A DNA stretch of 64,000 nt from Hygrophila difformis (lineage: Eukaryota > Streptophyta > Magnoliopsida > Lamiales > Acanthaceae), in assembly GCA_030278955.1 (NCBI GenBank), contig JAOANR010000006.1:59819060-59883059 (forward strand), written 5' to 3'. The stretch's first letter is position 1. Each line of letters starts with the position of its first letter. Positions 35,783 to 48,600 of this stretch are shown one piece after another. The notes under the pieces are model-generated. The model was not told the DNA's origin and did not search any database. It worked only from the letters and a program-made list of their open reading frames with translations. Made by a program: the position numbers and the translations under genes.

Positions 35783-38700
35783 ATGGACTCCAACTTTAAG
35801 TCTCATCGTCAAGTTGAAAGAGGTTGCCTTTCCCCTCTTCTAATCATTATTTACTTTCTTGCTTCCTTTTAACTTTACATTTTTCTTCACTTTTTTCAAC
35901 CTCTTTTACATCTATGCCCATTGGCCTCACACAATTGCAGTTGCCTGCTTCATTTTTTGCCCATGATCCAGAGATGTCATATGTATAATTGCTGTTTGCT
36001 GTGTAGAGTTATTTTCATGTTTTTTGTTTTTTTGTTGTTTCTGATAATGTTTTCCTGTACTGCATAATAATATTGTTTGAATGGTGGATTATAATGGCAC
36101 TTGAAATTTATACAATTCTAATTAATATGATGGGATAGGCCCCTCAAATATATTTGTATATATGTATATATATAGTATATTTCTTAAATGCCAGTAGTAT
36201 ATGATAAGGGAACATTTGTCTTTTGCAGCTCTTTGCTATTCAACCATGGAAAGGAGGCCCGGTTCCTCCCCATCCGTTATCATCATAGGAGCTGGTTTTG
36301 CCGGCATTGCAGCTGCACGTGCTCTTCATGATGCCTCATTTCAGGTATATACACACACACACACACAGATATGTATATATATATATATAGCATCTTGTAT
36401 CATGACATTCACAATCAAGGATATTTACATTCAGGAATGTAAATTGGCAGGTTATATTGTTGGAGTCCCGTGATAGAATCGGCGGAAGAGTGCATACTGA
36501 TTATTCATTTGGTTTCCCTGTTGACTTGGGTGCTTCTTGGTAATTGTTTGCTTTTAGACCTAATGACTATAGTCTTATTGAAGCAATCCTATGGGACATT
36601 CATTGCAATATGTGTCGTTTGGCTGTTTTCAGCTACTATAGTGCCCATGGTTCATATTGTTCCCCGCATCTCTGAATGTCATTTGTGCATTTTTGCTATT
36701 AAAAAATTCAAACATGTGGCTGTTTTGGAACTCATCTTTTCATCTCATGGATCAATGATTTAAAACCTAGAGTGTTTGTGGAGTTTACTTTACTAACTAT
36801 ATTGCTGAAACCTTTTAATTTTTTGTGATTAGATTACAAACTGTATGGCACACACGCCTTATATAATCACTTTTGATTTCTTCTGAGCAATCTTTATAGG
36901 ATTTGAAATACTGCATATTACATGTGAATGGCAATCCTTGTTTTTATCAAATACGGTGACTGCATGGCATATGTGAAAGATCATGACTTTGGATTGTGCC
37001 CCAATGCATGTGGTTTGTGTTTATCTTTTGTCTATCATAATGCTCCTTCAAGAAATACATTCTCTGCTCTGGGCCTTGTGGATAGTTACAATCTGCAAAT
37101 TGATCTTTCAGGTTGCATGGTGTCTGCAAGGAGAATCCCTTGGCGCCTGTTATTGGAAGACTGGGGCTACCAATTTATCGCACTAGTGGTGACAACTCTG
37201 TTTTGTATGACCATGATCTCGAAAGGTTTTTTTTTCCTCTTCTTGAGGTTATTTTTTCGATCTTTGAATTTTTCACCACCAATATCTTTTAACGGATTGT
37301 ATAGTGATTTGGCCTTAGATTTGAGTAAAGTAGCTGGTAGCACAAAATGTATCCCTTGTGCTCTTTGCCAATTTTCTCTTTTAAAGCATAGGGTTGCTCA
37401 GTGCATTTTCTTTTCATTGTTTATTCTGAATATATGACAAACTAATAATCTGTGAATCATGATATGAAATTTCCGTCAAAGAGATATTCCCATTAATGGA
37501 ATGGAAAACTTTCTTGCATTGACTTATGTTGCCATTGTTGAAAGCTAATCTCCTCATTTTATAGTTATGCGCTTTTTGATATGGATGGAAATCAAGTTCC
37601 TCAGGAATTGGTCTCAAAAGTTGGCGAAACATTTGAGAGCATCTTAAAAGAGGCATGTGTTCTGTACTCTTTATTCCCCTTTTACATTTTAGAACACTAG
37701 GAAAAGCTTTTAGTGAAATAGAATTGGGAAAGAAGTTAGGGATGTTTTTGGTGCTTTGTATCCTTATTGTAGAATAATTTGTTTTTGACTTTTCTTTATA
37801 GACAGAACTTGTAAGAAAGGAATCCAGTGAAGATATGTCCGTGCAACGTGCCATAGCCATTGTTTTTGAAAGGAGACCAGATTTAAGGTTGTTTTGGTGG
37901 AACATAGAACATAGTATGTAATTATGAGTCATACTTATCCAGTACTAGCAAATATCTAATTTCTCTGTTGCAGGTTGGAGGGGCTAAGTCATAATGTGTT
38001 GCAGTGGTACATTTGTAGAATGGAAGGATGGTTTGCTGCAGATGCCGATACCATATCACTTCAAGGCTGGGACCAGGTTACTTCTTATCTTTTCCCTCTT
38101 GTGTTACTTTTGGTCTTTTGATCTATATTAAAGTTGGGACTATCTTTTTTAATAGTATAGTGAACTCATAAAACAAGTTACAAAACTTTTTTATACACCT
38201 CTTTTTTAAGCAAAACACTTGTATTCAGCCAACAAAAATGATTTGCTAAAAAAAAAAAACTGGCCTAACACCTGCTTGATTCTCAGCAAGAAAAAAATAT
38301 ATGGAGCAAGAAACTTGCTAGTTGATGGTATACGTTGTTTGTGATATTCTATTTATAGGAAACATTGCTTCCTGGTGGGCACGGACTAATGGTGCGTGGA
38401 TACCGTCCTGTTATTAACACTCTAGCCAAAGGTCTTGACATCCGCCTGGGCCACAGGTAACTGATAGTGAGTGAGTGCATTGTGCTTACAATCAGCCTCT
38501 TTCTAACAAGAATAAAAAAAACATAATAAAATCCAGTTTTAAGGTTGCTTCTAATTTGTGGATGTTACCATGTAGAGTGAAAAAAATAGTTAGACATTAC
38601 AATGGCGTGAAAGTGACTGTAGAAAATGGGAAGACATTCCAGGCAGATGCTGCCATTGTTGCTGTCCCCCTCGGTGTTCTAAAATCAAAATGTATCGATT

Positions 38701-39418
38701 TTGAGCCAAGATTACCCGAGTGGAAGGAAGCAGCTATCAATGACCTTGGAGTTGGGATTGAGAACAAGATAATTCTGCATTTTGAAGAGGTGTTTTGGCC
38801 AAATGTGGAATTCTTGGGAGTTGTTGCGGATACTTGCTATGGGTGCAGTTACTTTCTTAATCTGCACAAGGCGACGGGGCATGGTGTCCTTGTTTACATG
38901 CCTGCAGGGAAACTGGCCCGCGACATAGAGAAGATGTCGGATGAGGATGCTGCTAATTTTGCTTTCATGCAGCTGAAGAGAATCCTTCCAAATGCACGTG
39001 CACCGGTAATGTTGCATTCTAGAGTTTTCTGTAGAAATAAATAAATTAAGCAAGCGTGGAGTGTGGAGTGTGGAGCGAGCATAATGGTGGATTGGTGTTG
39101 TTGGTGTTGCAGATCCAGTACCTGGTGTCGCATTGGGGGACAGACGAGAACTCGCTGGGATCGTACAGCTACGATGTAGTGGGGAAATCGCATGATCTAT
39201 TGGAGAGGCTTAGGATCCCGGTGGACAACATGTTTTTTGCAGGGGAAGCGACGAGCAGTGAGTACACAGGGTCGGTCCATGGGGCATACAAGACGGGGTT
39301 GATGGCAGCAGAGGCGTGCAGGATGCGGGTGTTGGAGAGGTACGGGGAGTTGGATTTGTTCCAACCAGTGATGGGGGAGGAGGCATTGTCAGTGCCGTTA
39401 TTGATATCTAGATTGTAG
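35783..39418 (+). CDS. PAO2: Peroxisomal FAD-dependent polyamine oxidase, PAO2-type
   Basis: Ten exons: 35783-35822, 36229-36344, 36451-36539, 37112-37225, 37565-37652, 37802-37887, 37974-38076, 38359-38456, 38576-39005, 39113-39418. These give 1470 nt, 489 aa, the usual length. The FAD-binding glycine motif GAGFAG is at residues 34-39, followed by [10 protein letters not shown] (59-68). C-terminal FAD contacts appear as FFAGEATSS. The last three residues, SRL, are a type 1 peroxisomal targeting signal. Family knowledge: the plant PAO2-4 group converts spermine and spermidine back toward putrescine, releasing hydrogen peroxide and 3-aminopropanal. The first exon is a short 13-codon piece, as in related plant genes. 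Intron 5 has a GC donor. A second in-frame ATG at residue 20 is a possible alternative start. Confidence 0.95.
37653..37801 (+). other. GC-AG intron (intron 5 of the polyamine oxidase gene)
   Basis: The exon ends AAAGAG and the intron begins gcatgt and ends tttatag. The nearest GT would add four bases and break the frame. The GC site keeps both the frame and the family's spacing between the flanking conserved segments. GC-AG introns are a known minority class spliced by the major spliceosome. Confidence 0.85.
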
Positions 39419-40730
39419 AGAGACTGTAATAATATCATAATAGTAATAGTAATAGTAATAATAAGAATAAGAATATTTGTGTTGTGTACTCTGTCTGTGA
39501 GTGAGAAGTTGTGGAAATCTCAAGTGGACAAGGAAGGAAGGTTTCCTCAAGCAGAGGAGATCGGAAAGCAGATGGGGAGAATGAATGAAATGGTCAATGG
39601 TGGGTGGGGGATTTTTTGGCTTTTGGATTTTGGCATTTGGATTTGGGGGTGCTGTCATCAGTCTCTGTCTGTACTCTACTCGAGTGTCCAACTTGCTAGT
39701 GTTATTAACAAACATGTCATCTTACTACATTCTACTATATTAGTACTACATATGAATGCTGTGCTGAATCCTTTCATCATCATCCTTAAAACTTTAATTT
39801 GTATAGCATAGATTAGATATAGCGCACACACACACAATGTCTGGATTGATGGATTTATATAGCAAAAAGGAGCCCATTTTTGAGTGTTGTCTCTCGTCTC
39901 TTTCTTCTCTTTTCCTTAACAGTGTGATGAATCACATATAGTAGAACTGTAGAAGATGTTATGTTATCAAATCCAGCCTTTGTGTATGCGCTTTGGGAGA
40001 GACAAACTTTCACTATCCATGGATATATATGGATATCTAGTATACGTCAAAAAAACTTAATAGGGCCATGGTTTTTTGTTTTTTATTTTTATTTTTTATT
40101 TATTGTTTGATTTTGATCATCATTGTCATGATAAAGATCATTGATCCTTCTCTATATATATATATTAGTATTTGTTTATTTCTTGTGAATTTGTGATATA
40201 TGGTTTATTACTTCCTCCGTTTTCAAATCTTTTTTACATACCAACTTTTAACGCAATCCAATGCACATTTTAAACTATTAATAACTCAAGTTCGGTACAA
40301 GTAAAAATTCTAAAAGTTCGATATTTAAAAACTACTCGATAAGACGAATCTAACAAGATCTCACTTGACTATATTTTAACTTGTATAACCATGATAAAAC
40401 TTTAAGTGAAAGTCTGTAGGTGAATAGTAACACATTACTAAACGTCAAGAACATATAAAAACGGAGGTAGTATGTTTTAAACATTTTATTAGAACTGGCC
40501 CATGGTTATAGTTCATCAGATGATACTATTGAGTTATGAGTATTGGTAGTTGCTAGTTGGTCTTTAGCAGAAAAAGAGAAAAACGACCGACTTGGATATT
40601 TGTCAATTAGGTAGGAGTATATCATATAAGTACTACTAATCGTTCTGATTGATTCCATAAACCCTACCAAAATCCCCAGCCTCGTTTTCCTCTTCCTCTT
40701 CACACTCCCACTCTAGGGTTTGTTTCATTC
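39419..40730. other. Intergenic region between the polyamine oxidase and DEAD-box genes
   Basis: Includes the 3' flank of the oxidase gene, with a (TAATAG)n-like run near 39436-39470 just after the stop, a short (CA)n near 39826-39836 and Stowaway copy D. No other gene or RNA is recognised. Confidence 0.5.
40211..40470 (-). mobile_element. Stowaway MITE, copy D
   Basis: A 260-bp element starting cttcctccgttttcaaa and ending aaaaacggaggtag, with TA on each side (40209-40210, 40471-40472). The interior is the reverse complement of copies A and C (gacgaatctaacaagatctc). It lies about 260 bp upstream of the DEAD-box start codon, within probable promoter sequence. Confidence 0.87.
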
Positions 40731-43700
40731 ATGGCTGCCCTCCTTTTCCTCAGGCGATCCTCCTCCTCCTCCCCCCTCCGCTCTGCTCTTGCTTCCTTCA
40801 ATCATCTCTTCTCTTTGAACCCGTCACCTCTACTTCATCCTGCCCCCTCTCCCTCTCTTTTACCCCATTTTCAATCCCATTCCCCTTCTCCTTTCCTTCC
40901 ATTTTCCAGGGCATTCCATTCTCCCCCTCCTTTGCGGGCTGGTTTTGCCGTCGCTGATTATTCCGATGCTGATGACAAGAGGGCTTCCTCCGATGAGGGT
41001 CTTGACATCTCCAAACTTGGGATCGCACCGGAGATTGTATCCGCCTTGTCCCGCAAGGGTATCCAGAAGCTCTTCCCAATTCAGGTCTCCTTTTGTTCCC
41101 CGCTGTCCACATTTCTCCTCTATTCCCCTTCCCTTCTTATCGAATTCTCTATTTTTAACCGGTCCAAAAAGCATAATGATATTGAAATGACGTCTTCCTA
41201 ATTCACCTCCGTCGGTTTTTCTTCTTATAAAATGCCAATATCAAGTCTTTGCATAATCAATTAAAATTTTAGTAGCTTCTAAAGTTTCTAATGACTACCT
41301 CGTATTGATATGCACCGTGTCCGACATAATCGATTCTTGTTTATCCTCGATTTATTATTTGTTGATTATATATGCATTTCCGTGGCAGAGGGCAGTTTTA
41401 GAACCGGCCATGCAAGGACGTGACATGATAGGCCGAGCAAGAACGGGAACTGGGAAGACGCTAGCTTTTGGAATCCCAATCATGGATAAGATCATCAAAT
41501 TCAACGAGAAGCATGGGTAAGCTATCCAAAATTTAGTCCTACTTTTGAGCTTTTCATACTCGACTGACAAGTGAATTATGGCATCATTTGTGCCTGTTTT
41601 CATTATTCAGACAGGGCAGGAATCCTTTAGCACTTATATTAGCTCCAACCAGAGAACTTGCAAAACAGGTTGACAAGGAATTTTATGAGTCTGCTCCCAA
41701 GCTAGATACACTCTGTGTTTATGGTGGTGTCCCAATATCGCGCCAAATGAGCACTCTTGATCGTGGTGTTGACGTAATTGTTGGAACTCCTGGCCGTGTC
41801 ATTGATTTGATTAAGCGTGGTTCTCTCAACTTGTCCGAAGTGCAGTTTGTTGTCCTTGATGAAGCAGATCAAATGCTTAATGTGGGATTTGCGGATGATG
41901 TTGAGACCATCTTGGGATATATAACACAGAAGCATCAGACAATGATGTTTTCAGCCACCATGCCGAAATGGATATTGAAACTAACTCAGAGGTTCTTAAG
42001 AAATCCTGTAACAATTGATCTTGTGAGTGACATACCTGTTTTTAACTCCTATTGTTCTTCAGTTTCTCTTTGGAAGAAATTTTAAATATTCATTAATATT
42101 GTATTGCTTGTCTTTCTCAAAGAAATTTATGCTTAATATGGGTTGTAGGTGGGAGAATCTGATCAAAAGTTACCTGATGGGATTTCTTTATACTCAATTG
42201 CTGCAGAGATACGAGAGAGATCAGCAATAATTGAACCTCTCATTACTGTATGATCTATGGTTTCAAAATTATCACAGTTAATTTTTATTGCAGTTTTTGT
42301 TGTGTTTATTTTCATATTTGAACAAGAGACCTTTGTTGATCTGTTATTAGGAGCATGCAAAAGGAGGTAAATGCATCGTATTTACCCAAACAAAACGCGA
42401 TGCTGATCGCTTGGCATATACAATGCAAAGGAAACTTAATTGTGAAGCCTTGCATGGTGATATCTCGCAAAATCAGAGGGAGAGAACGCTGTCTGCATTT
42501 CGGGATGGACGGTTCAATGTGTTAGTGGCTACTGATGTAGCTGCACGTGGACTTGATGTGCCGAATGTTGATCTGGTGATTCTTCTTTCAATGTGTTCCC
42601 CTCTTTTTCTTTTTGGATCTGAGCTCAATAGCCAAAGCTAGGCTTGGTTCGTTTGCAGAACAGCCCTTGCTGAGATTTTTAACATTGAATTATCTTATAC
42701 ATGGCCTCAAGGTTTAGTTCTCAACCATCTAAGGCATCATGTACTTTCTGGCCATAGAAAGCTTAATGTGTTTGTGTTGCTTTTGGTAGGACCATATGGA
42801 ATTAATGTGTACTTCTTGTTCCTGTGATTGTGATCACAATGATTATTTACTCTTTTCAGGTGTTACATTATGAACTTCCGAACTCTACTGAGATTTTTGT
42901 TCATCGAACTGGACGAACTGGTCGTGCTGGAAAGAAGGGTAGTGCAATTTTGATTTATTCATCCCATGAACATAGGGATGTTAAGAGTATTGAGCGTGAA
43001 GTAGGGCGCCAATTTGAAGAGGTAAGTTGACAATTTTTTGCCATTTTCTTTTTTCCTCATATTTCATTCCTATATGATTTCGTTATATTAGAAAGGTGAG
43101 CTTTATAAGTGAACGCTGGCTGAAAGAGCAATATTTTCAATGTCAAGTATCTATATTCTAAGAACCTTCAAATTCTTCAATATTATTTGTAATCTAATCT
43201 TTCTTGTAAATAAATATAAACCTTAGTTTCTTAATGATTTGCCTGGTATTAGCTGCCAAGGATACCTGTCGAAGGTGGAGCCTCTGATATGTATGGTGGG
43301 ATGGAACGTGGTGGGCGTGGTTATGGTGGAAATATGGGAGGCGGTCGCTTTGGTGATTCTGGGTTTAGACGTTCTGGTGGTTTTGGTGATTCTGGGTTTG
43401 GGCGTTCTGGTGGTTTTGGTGATTCTGGGTTTGGGCGTTCTGGTGGTTTTGGTAATTCTAGGGCTAGCGGGGGATATAATGGTTCCTCTGGTGGATATGG
43501 CAATTCCGGGAGTGGGCGTTCTGGGCGATCTAGTTCGGGTGGGGGATTTGGTGGTCAAGGGTTAGGTCGGTCGGGGAATTTCGGAGGTTTTGGTTCTGGT
43601 CGATCAAGTGGTTTTGGAGACCTGGATGGCTCAGATCGGAAGAGTGCCCTTGGAAATTTTGGTGGTCCCAACCGCTCAAGTGGTTTTGGGAATTTTGATT

Positions 43701-43819
43701 TGGATTCTTCTAGTGGATTTGGCAATTCACAATCTGGACAGAGTTTTCGTTCAAGCCCCTTTGGTGACATAAATGATGACAGCTATGATGGCAACAGGAA
43801 TAAGGGGAGGAAATATTGA
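40731..43819 (+). CDS. RH53: Mitochondrial DEAD-box RNA helicase, RH9/RH53 (PMH)-like
   Basis: Seven exons: 40731-41084, 41389-41516, 41611-42022, 42149-42247, 42351-42575, 42860-43021, 43253-43819. These give 1947 nt, 648 aa. The first about 75 residues are rich in Ser, Arg, Leu and Pro and nearly free of acidic residues, typical of a mitochondrial presequence. Helicase motifs follow in order: Q motif GIQKLFPIQ (110-118), motif I ARTGTGKT (135-142), Ia PTREL (173-177), TPGR (220-223), DEAD (244-247), SAT (275-277), [10 protein letters not shown] and [10 protein letters not shown]. The last exon (461-648) is a Gly/Ser/Phe/Arg-rich tail, as in the Arabidopsis PMH proteins, which assist folding and splicing of mitochondrial group II introns. 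The tail is enlarged by a tandem repeat. RH9 and RH53 are close paralogues, so the symbol is approximate. Confidence 0.93.
43352..43450 (+). repeat. 33-bp in-frame minisatellite, 3 units, in the DEAD-box gene tail
   Basis: Three consecutive 33-nt units starting ggtgattctgggttt (43352, 43385, 43418) encode GDSGF-G/R-RSGGF repeats of 11 residues. The second and third units are identical; the first differs by two bases. A degenerate fourth begins at 43451. In-frame length change here would alter the RNA-binding tail without breaking the gene. Confidence 0.9.
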
Positions 43820-44994
43820 TTCCTGATAAGGTGATTATATTTATTTCCCTTTTTAGTAACCAGTAGCTTTAGTTTTGTGCTAACTTGATATACTTGGTAT
43901 TCACATGTTTGTACTTCATTTCTTGATGCTCTGTCTGTGGTTGTGCTTTGCCACTTATAGTATTATCCTAGCAGGGGTATCTTTTGTATTTATAGGTATT
44001 GTATGAAAAATTAGATTTCTGGGTTTGCTGATTAAGTTCTCAGTTGCAAGCGGCACCTACATTTTTGTCAGTTAATTCCTGATGCTCTGTCAGCATGCAG
44101 CAAAATGATTGTAAACAAGGAATTGGAGCAGGGAATCAACAAAGTTAATTTGACTCGAAATTTTTTTATGAAGATGGTTGTGTTGTGAGCTTTTATTGTA
44201 ACTAGGGAATCACGCTACAATGGAATTCGCTGAGAATGATGGTCATACACTTAAGACGAGATTTTCTATTACTCTATTAATGGCGGTTTGATGCATAATC
44301 ATTTTGACAGTTAATGTTCTATAATTGTAATATCTGAAACCCCACAAAACAGCCCTTTCGAATTTTGTGTTGACATTTGTCTCAACTTTCTACTATTGTG
44401 ATGCCATCACTCTACCAAGCAGGTGCCAGCACGGGTGAAAAAAGCGGCCATTGATGACAAAAACTATTTGTAGCAATGGCTATCAGTGTATGAATGTCTT
44501 CTTCTGGGTTATTAAAGGAGTTAAGACAACCTGGATGATATGCTTCGTGCCTCCTCTGGTAGAGAAAACTAGGGATCAGCATATAGTGGTGGTACACAGG
44601 CGCAGCTTATATTTCCAATATATATGTAAAACTGATACTCTTTAAGAGCTGTATCTGTAGTGTTGATAGTAGTACTGATTTCAAACATGATATGGCACCT
44701 TGGATTCCTTATGTTGTGTTTCTCTTCATGCCGTGGTGCATTCTGTATGTATAAACTAGCTGACTCAGTAGGATCTCGGGGCATGAACTGCTGCCTATGG
44801 ATTTCATGGTGTGTAGTGCAATAAAAACACAATCATTGTTAAACCTTATTTTTTTCATAGTTCATTGATAGCCTTTTAAATTTGGCCACCAGCAGTAGTC
44901 ATCAATACTTGATCAACTGATTCTGTGGAGTACATTCAATTACTTGGTTACAACCTCACTCCTGAGTCCTGACTTTGACGTTCACCATTGGGTA
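43820..44994. other. 3' flank of the DEAD-box gene and intergenic DNA
   Basis: Probably includes the 3' UTR. Short open frames are present but none shows a family motif or a splice partner. No RNA gene recognised. Confidence 0.45.
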
Positions 44995-45860
44995 GGGTCA
45001 GTGGCGATTCCAGAAATCTACATGACTGTGTGCGAATTTTGACAAAAAAAATAAAATAAATATAATATTCTTCACTCCACTAATATTTCTGAAGAAAAAT
45101 AAAATCATAATTCCATTTACATTTACTCATCTAATATTTTTTTTTTGAAACATAAGATAATTGTGAATTATTTACATGTGATCAACCCGTAATTCAAGTT
45201 TGACAATTATCATTGCATAAAACATTCTTTCAACTATTATATTGCCAGGGCAAAATTAACAATTTAATTGACCTTATCAAATCGTCTGAAACTTTAAGGT
45301 CTATTCACCACATAAAATATTTCAACTTGATAATGATGAAAGTTACACACTTTACTCATTTCCTTTCTCATCCATCTCTTGCATAAATTATGAAATCATC
45401 GTCCATATTTTGTAACGAAATATGATTCTCAACACAATATTTGAAAGTATTCTTCTAACAAATCAACACAATTAGTCTGATCTCTCAATTCCTATAATTC
45501 ATTTTTTTGGCAATTTTCACAAGATTCATGTCATTTGCTAACTTTTGATCGTTATTTACAGTATCAGCCACAAATCAAAAGTAATTCTCAAAATTAAATG
45601 AACAAATGTAATTTAAAAAAAAGAAAAACTCAAAGTAAATAACATATTTCAAAAGACTAACCACTACAAACATCTTCACTACTTTACTTAAATTATAAAA
45701 GTACACCAACCAAAAAAAAAGTAAACTAATCAAAATATATTCCCAAAATAGAAAAAAAACTAATTATAAAGCACTTATTAATGAATTTATAAAAAAATAT
45801 AATTTTATTTATTTGTCTTTTTTTCTAAATGAGGGTGGTCTCCACTCCACTCCTCTAAAA
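44995..45860. mobile_element. Unclassified 866-bp insertion with perfect 13-bp direct repeats
   Basis: The 13-mer tcaccattgggta occurs at 44982-44994 and again at 45861-45873, bracketing an AT-rich block with no coding capacity. The left end contains cagtggcgattccag, similar to the terminus of some plant hAT elements, but no matching inverted end is seen on the right. A 13-bp duplication is more typical of LINE/SINE insertion. It may be a truncated retroelement that carried an older hAT end, or a composite. Confidence 0.5.
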
Positions 45861-45906
45861 TCACCATTGGGTATGGTTGTCCTTGATCAGGAATACTGTA
45901 ATAGTA

Positions 45907-46470
45907 CTACTTTAATTTATAAGTAGGGTCAACCAAACCCTTAGAGTAGTGATCCCGGACAAAATGACAATCGATGTCAATGTGTTTACTCTTTTCATGA
46001 TGAGTAGGATTTTGTATAATGTGAATAGTGGAAAGATTATCACAATACAAAGGAATGGGAAGCTGGATTGGAATATGAAAATCTCGGAGAAGATAAGTAA
46101 GCCACAATACTTCAGAGACAGCTGATGCTAAAGCCCTATATTCCGCTTCAGCTGAAGACCTAGAAACAGTGGATTGCTTTTTAGATTTCCAAGATACCAA
46201 GCAGGATCCAAGAAATATGCAGAACCCAGTGAGAGATTTTCGAGTGTCTAAACAACACCCCCAGTCAGCATCAGAAAAGACAGTAAGTCTGAGATCAGTG
46301 GAAGCGGGGAAAAAGAGTTGTAGGTGAAGTGTCCCTTTTAGATACCTTAAAACTCTCTGAACCACTTTCCAATGTGACTTTGTCGGCCTATCCATAAACT
46401 GAGATAGTTGTTGGACAGCAAAACTGATGTCTGGCCTTGACATGGCCAGATACAATAGTCTTCCAACCAC
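45907..46470 (-). pseudogene. copia 2 RNase H segment, 3' truncated
   Basis: Continues the RT frame beyond one stop codon. Shows the RNase H strand FSDADWG, the SAEAEYRAL motif, the YCDN block and the HIDIDCHF motif, then ends abruptly at DPTYKLK, short of the family's normal end. Catalytic acidic residues are present, but the C-terminus is lost. Confidence 0.85.
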
Positions 46471-46512
46471 CCTCCTATATTTCCAAGGCTGAGATAAGGG
46501 TTCACCATCATC

Positions 46513-48600
46513 CTACTGCAATTTGCAGCCTGTAGGAAAAGGCGTTGGACATGGTTTAGCCTCATGCAATCCTTCTTCAATAAGAATGTCAGCAATAAAC
46601 TTTTGTTGTGAGACATAAATGCCAGCAGAGTTTCTGTGTATTTGAATTCCCAAGAAATAGTCCACTTCTCCTAAGTTTTTAATGGTAAACTCTTTGTCAA
46701 GGAAGACCTTCACATGTTCTATGTCCTCTTTAGAGCTTCCTGTAATCAATACATCATCTACATACACCAATAGAGCAGTGAAACGGGATGATTTGTGCAA
46801 GGTGAATAAACAATGATCAAACTGTGACTGCACAAAGCCATAGGATAGGATTTTGGCAGAAAATTCCTTGTACCATTGTCTTGGGGCTTGTTTTAGCCCA
46901 TACAACGATTTAACTAGCTTACATACCTGTCCAGGAGGATGATCACACCCTTGTGGAGGGGTCATATAGATGTCTTCATCCAAATGCCCATGGAGAAAGG
47001 CATTGTTGACATCTAATTGATGGACTTCCCAATTTTTACTAGCTGCTATGCCAAGAAGAAGTCTCACTGTCACAACTTTTGCAACCGGAGCAAATGAATC
47101 TTTATAATCTTGTCCTGCAATTTGTAGATATCCCTTAGCAACCAACCTAGCTTTATGTCTTTGTATACTTCCATCTGGGTTTCTTTTGACCTTGTAGATC
47201 CACTTGCTGGAAATTGGTCTCTTCCCAGGTGGTAGAGTTGTGAATCTCCAAGTATTATTGGAGTGTAGAGCATCCAGTTCCTCAGCCATTGCTTGTCTCC
47301 ACACTTCTTCTTTCTTAGCCTGCACATAAGACAAAGGTTCTTGACAATCAACAGTTAGTGCAACATGCCATATTAGTGGAGGTGAGGTAGAGGGATAGTC
47401 AATGGTAGAACATATGTAGTCTTTGAGCCAAGCAGGTTTTCTTGTGATTCTTTGTGGTCGTGGTGACCGGACAGAGGGTTGAGGTGGTAAAGGATCTGTA
47501 TCAATGGGGGGTTCAGGTTCAGATGGTAAAGGATTGGTATCAATAGGGGGTTCAGGTTCATGTGGTACAGATACATCTTTGGAAGAAGAATCAGGGGAGA
47601 TATGCTCTTGTGGTGTGGCTGGAATAATAACAGGTGGCTCAGGGATTGGGATAGAGCAATGAGGATCAGACAAGTCTGGAAACTCAAGGAAATCATATGC
47701 TGGAGGATTTGATTTTGTGACAGGAAGAGAATTATCAGGTGGAGTGTTATTCTGGTAAGGAAATATATGTTCATAGAAGGCTACATCCCTAGAGGTGAAG
47801 GTTTTGTTGTGAGTGAGATCCAACAATTTATAACCTTTTTTATTTTCAGAATAGCCAAGGTACACACATTTTGTGGCTCTAGGTTGAAGCTTGTTCTTTG
47901 ATGGCCCAAGAATAGAAGCATAGCACAAACACCCAAACACCTTAAGATGTGAGTGATCGGGTTTCTGGTGATGCAATTTTTCATAAGGAGACAACCATTT
48001 TAAGTAAGGAGCTGGTAATCTGTTAAGAATGTGAGTGGCATACAACAAGGCATCTCCCCAAAATCTCTTTGGCAAATTAGCATGGAACAGAAGAGCTCTA
48101 GTAATCTGCAACAAATGTTTATGTTTTACCTCAACTCTTCCATTTTGTTGAGGACTATAGGGACAGGTAAGCTGATGAATAATGCCAAGTTTAGAAAATA
48201 AGGTTTTGATAGTATGATTAACAAACTCGGATCCATTGTCTGATCTCACTCTTTTTACCTGGCAACCAAACTGAGTATTTATCATGTTAAGGAAATTTTG
48301 TAAAGCTTGGAAAACAGAGGTTTTATTGGGTAAAAGGTATGTCCAAGTGGCTCTGCTATGATCATCTACCAAAGTCAAGAAATAATGATAGCCAGAGTGT
48401 GTACTTATTTTGTAGGGACCCCATATATCAATATGAACCAAATCAAAACAGTTTTCAGAACAAGATTCACAAGCATCAAAGGGAAGTCTATGTTGTTTAG
48501 CAAAATGACAAGCATCACAAGGTTTGAATTGAACTTTTGAACCAGGAAACAAGTGTTTCAGAATTTTTCCAGAGGTGTGCCCTAATCTATTGTGCCACAT
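46513..48600 (-). pseudogene. copia 2 integrase and reverse transcriptase segment
   Basis: Residues 1-30: zinc-binding HNRLGH with downstream CDACHFAKQ. About 50-215: integrase core (HIDIWGP, RSDNGSEFVN, QQNGRVEVKHKH; catalytic D, D, E in place). A Pro-rich linker with repeated PEPPIDT units spans about 320-385. From about 440: RT with KARLVAKGYLQ and the catalytic LLVYVDDVLITG. It ends at a premature stop after CKLQ. The frame is open for 695 codons but lacks its own upstream start, since it is the continuation of gag-protease across a frameshift. Confidence 0.9.

Noticed and set aside
43223..43558. Thr/Pro-rich minus-strand and Val/Leu-rich plus-strand frames over the helicase tail
   Set aside because: Alternative-frame translations of the Gly-rich minisatellite exon.
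44451..44832. Small frames downstream of the DEAD-box gene
   Set aside because: Short, unconserved-looking and mutually overlapping on both strands. Most likely 3' UTR or intergenic DNA.
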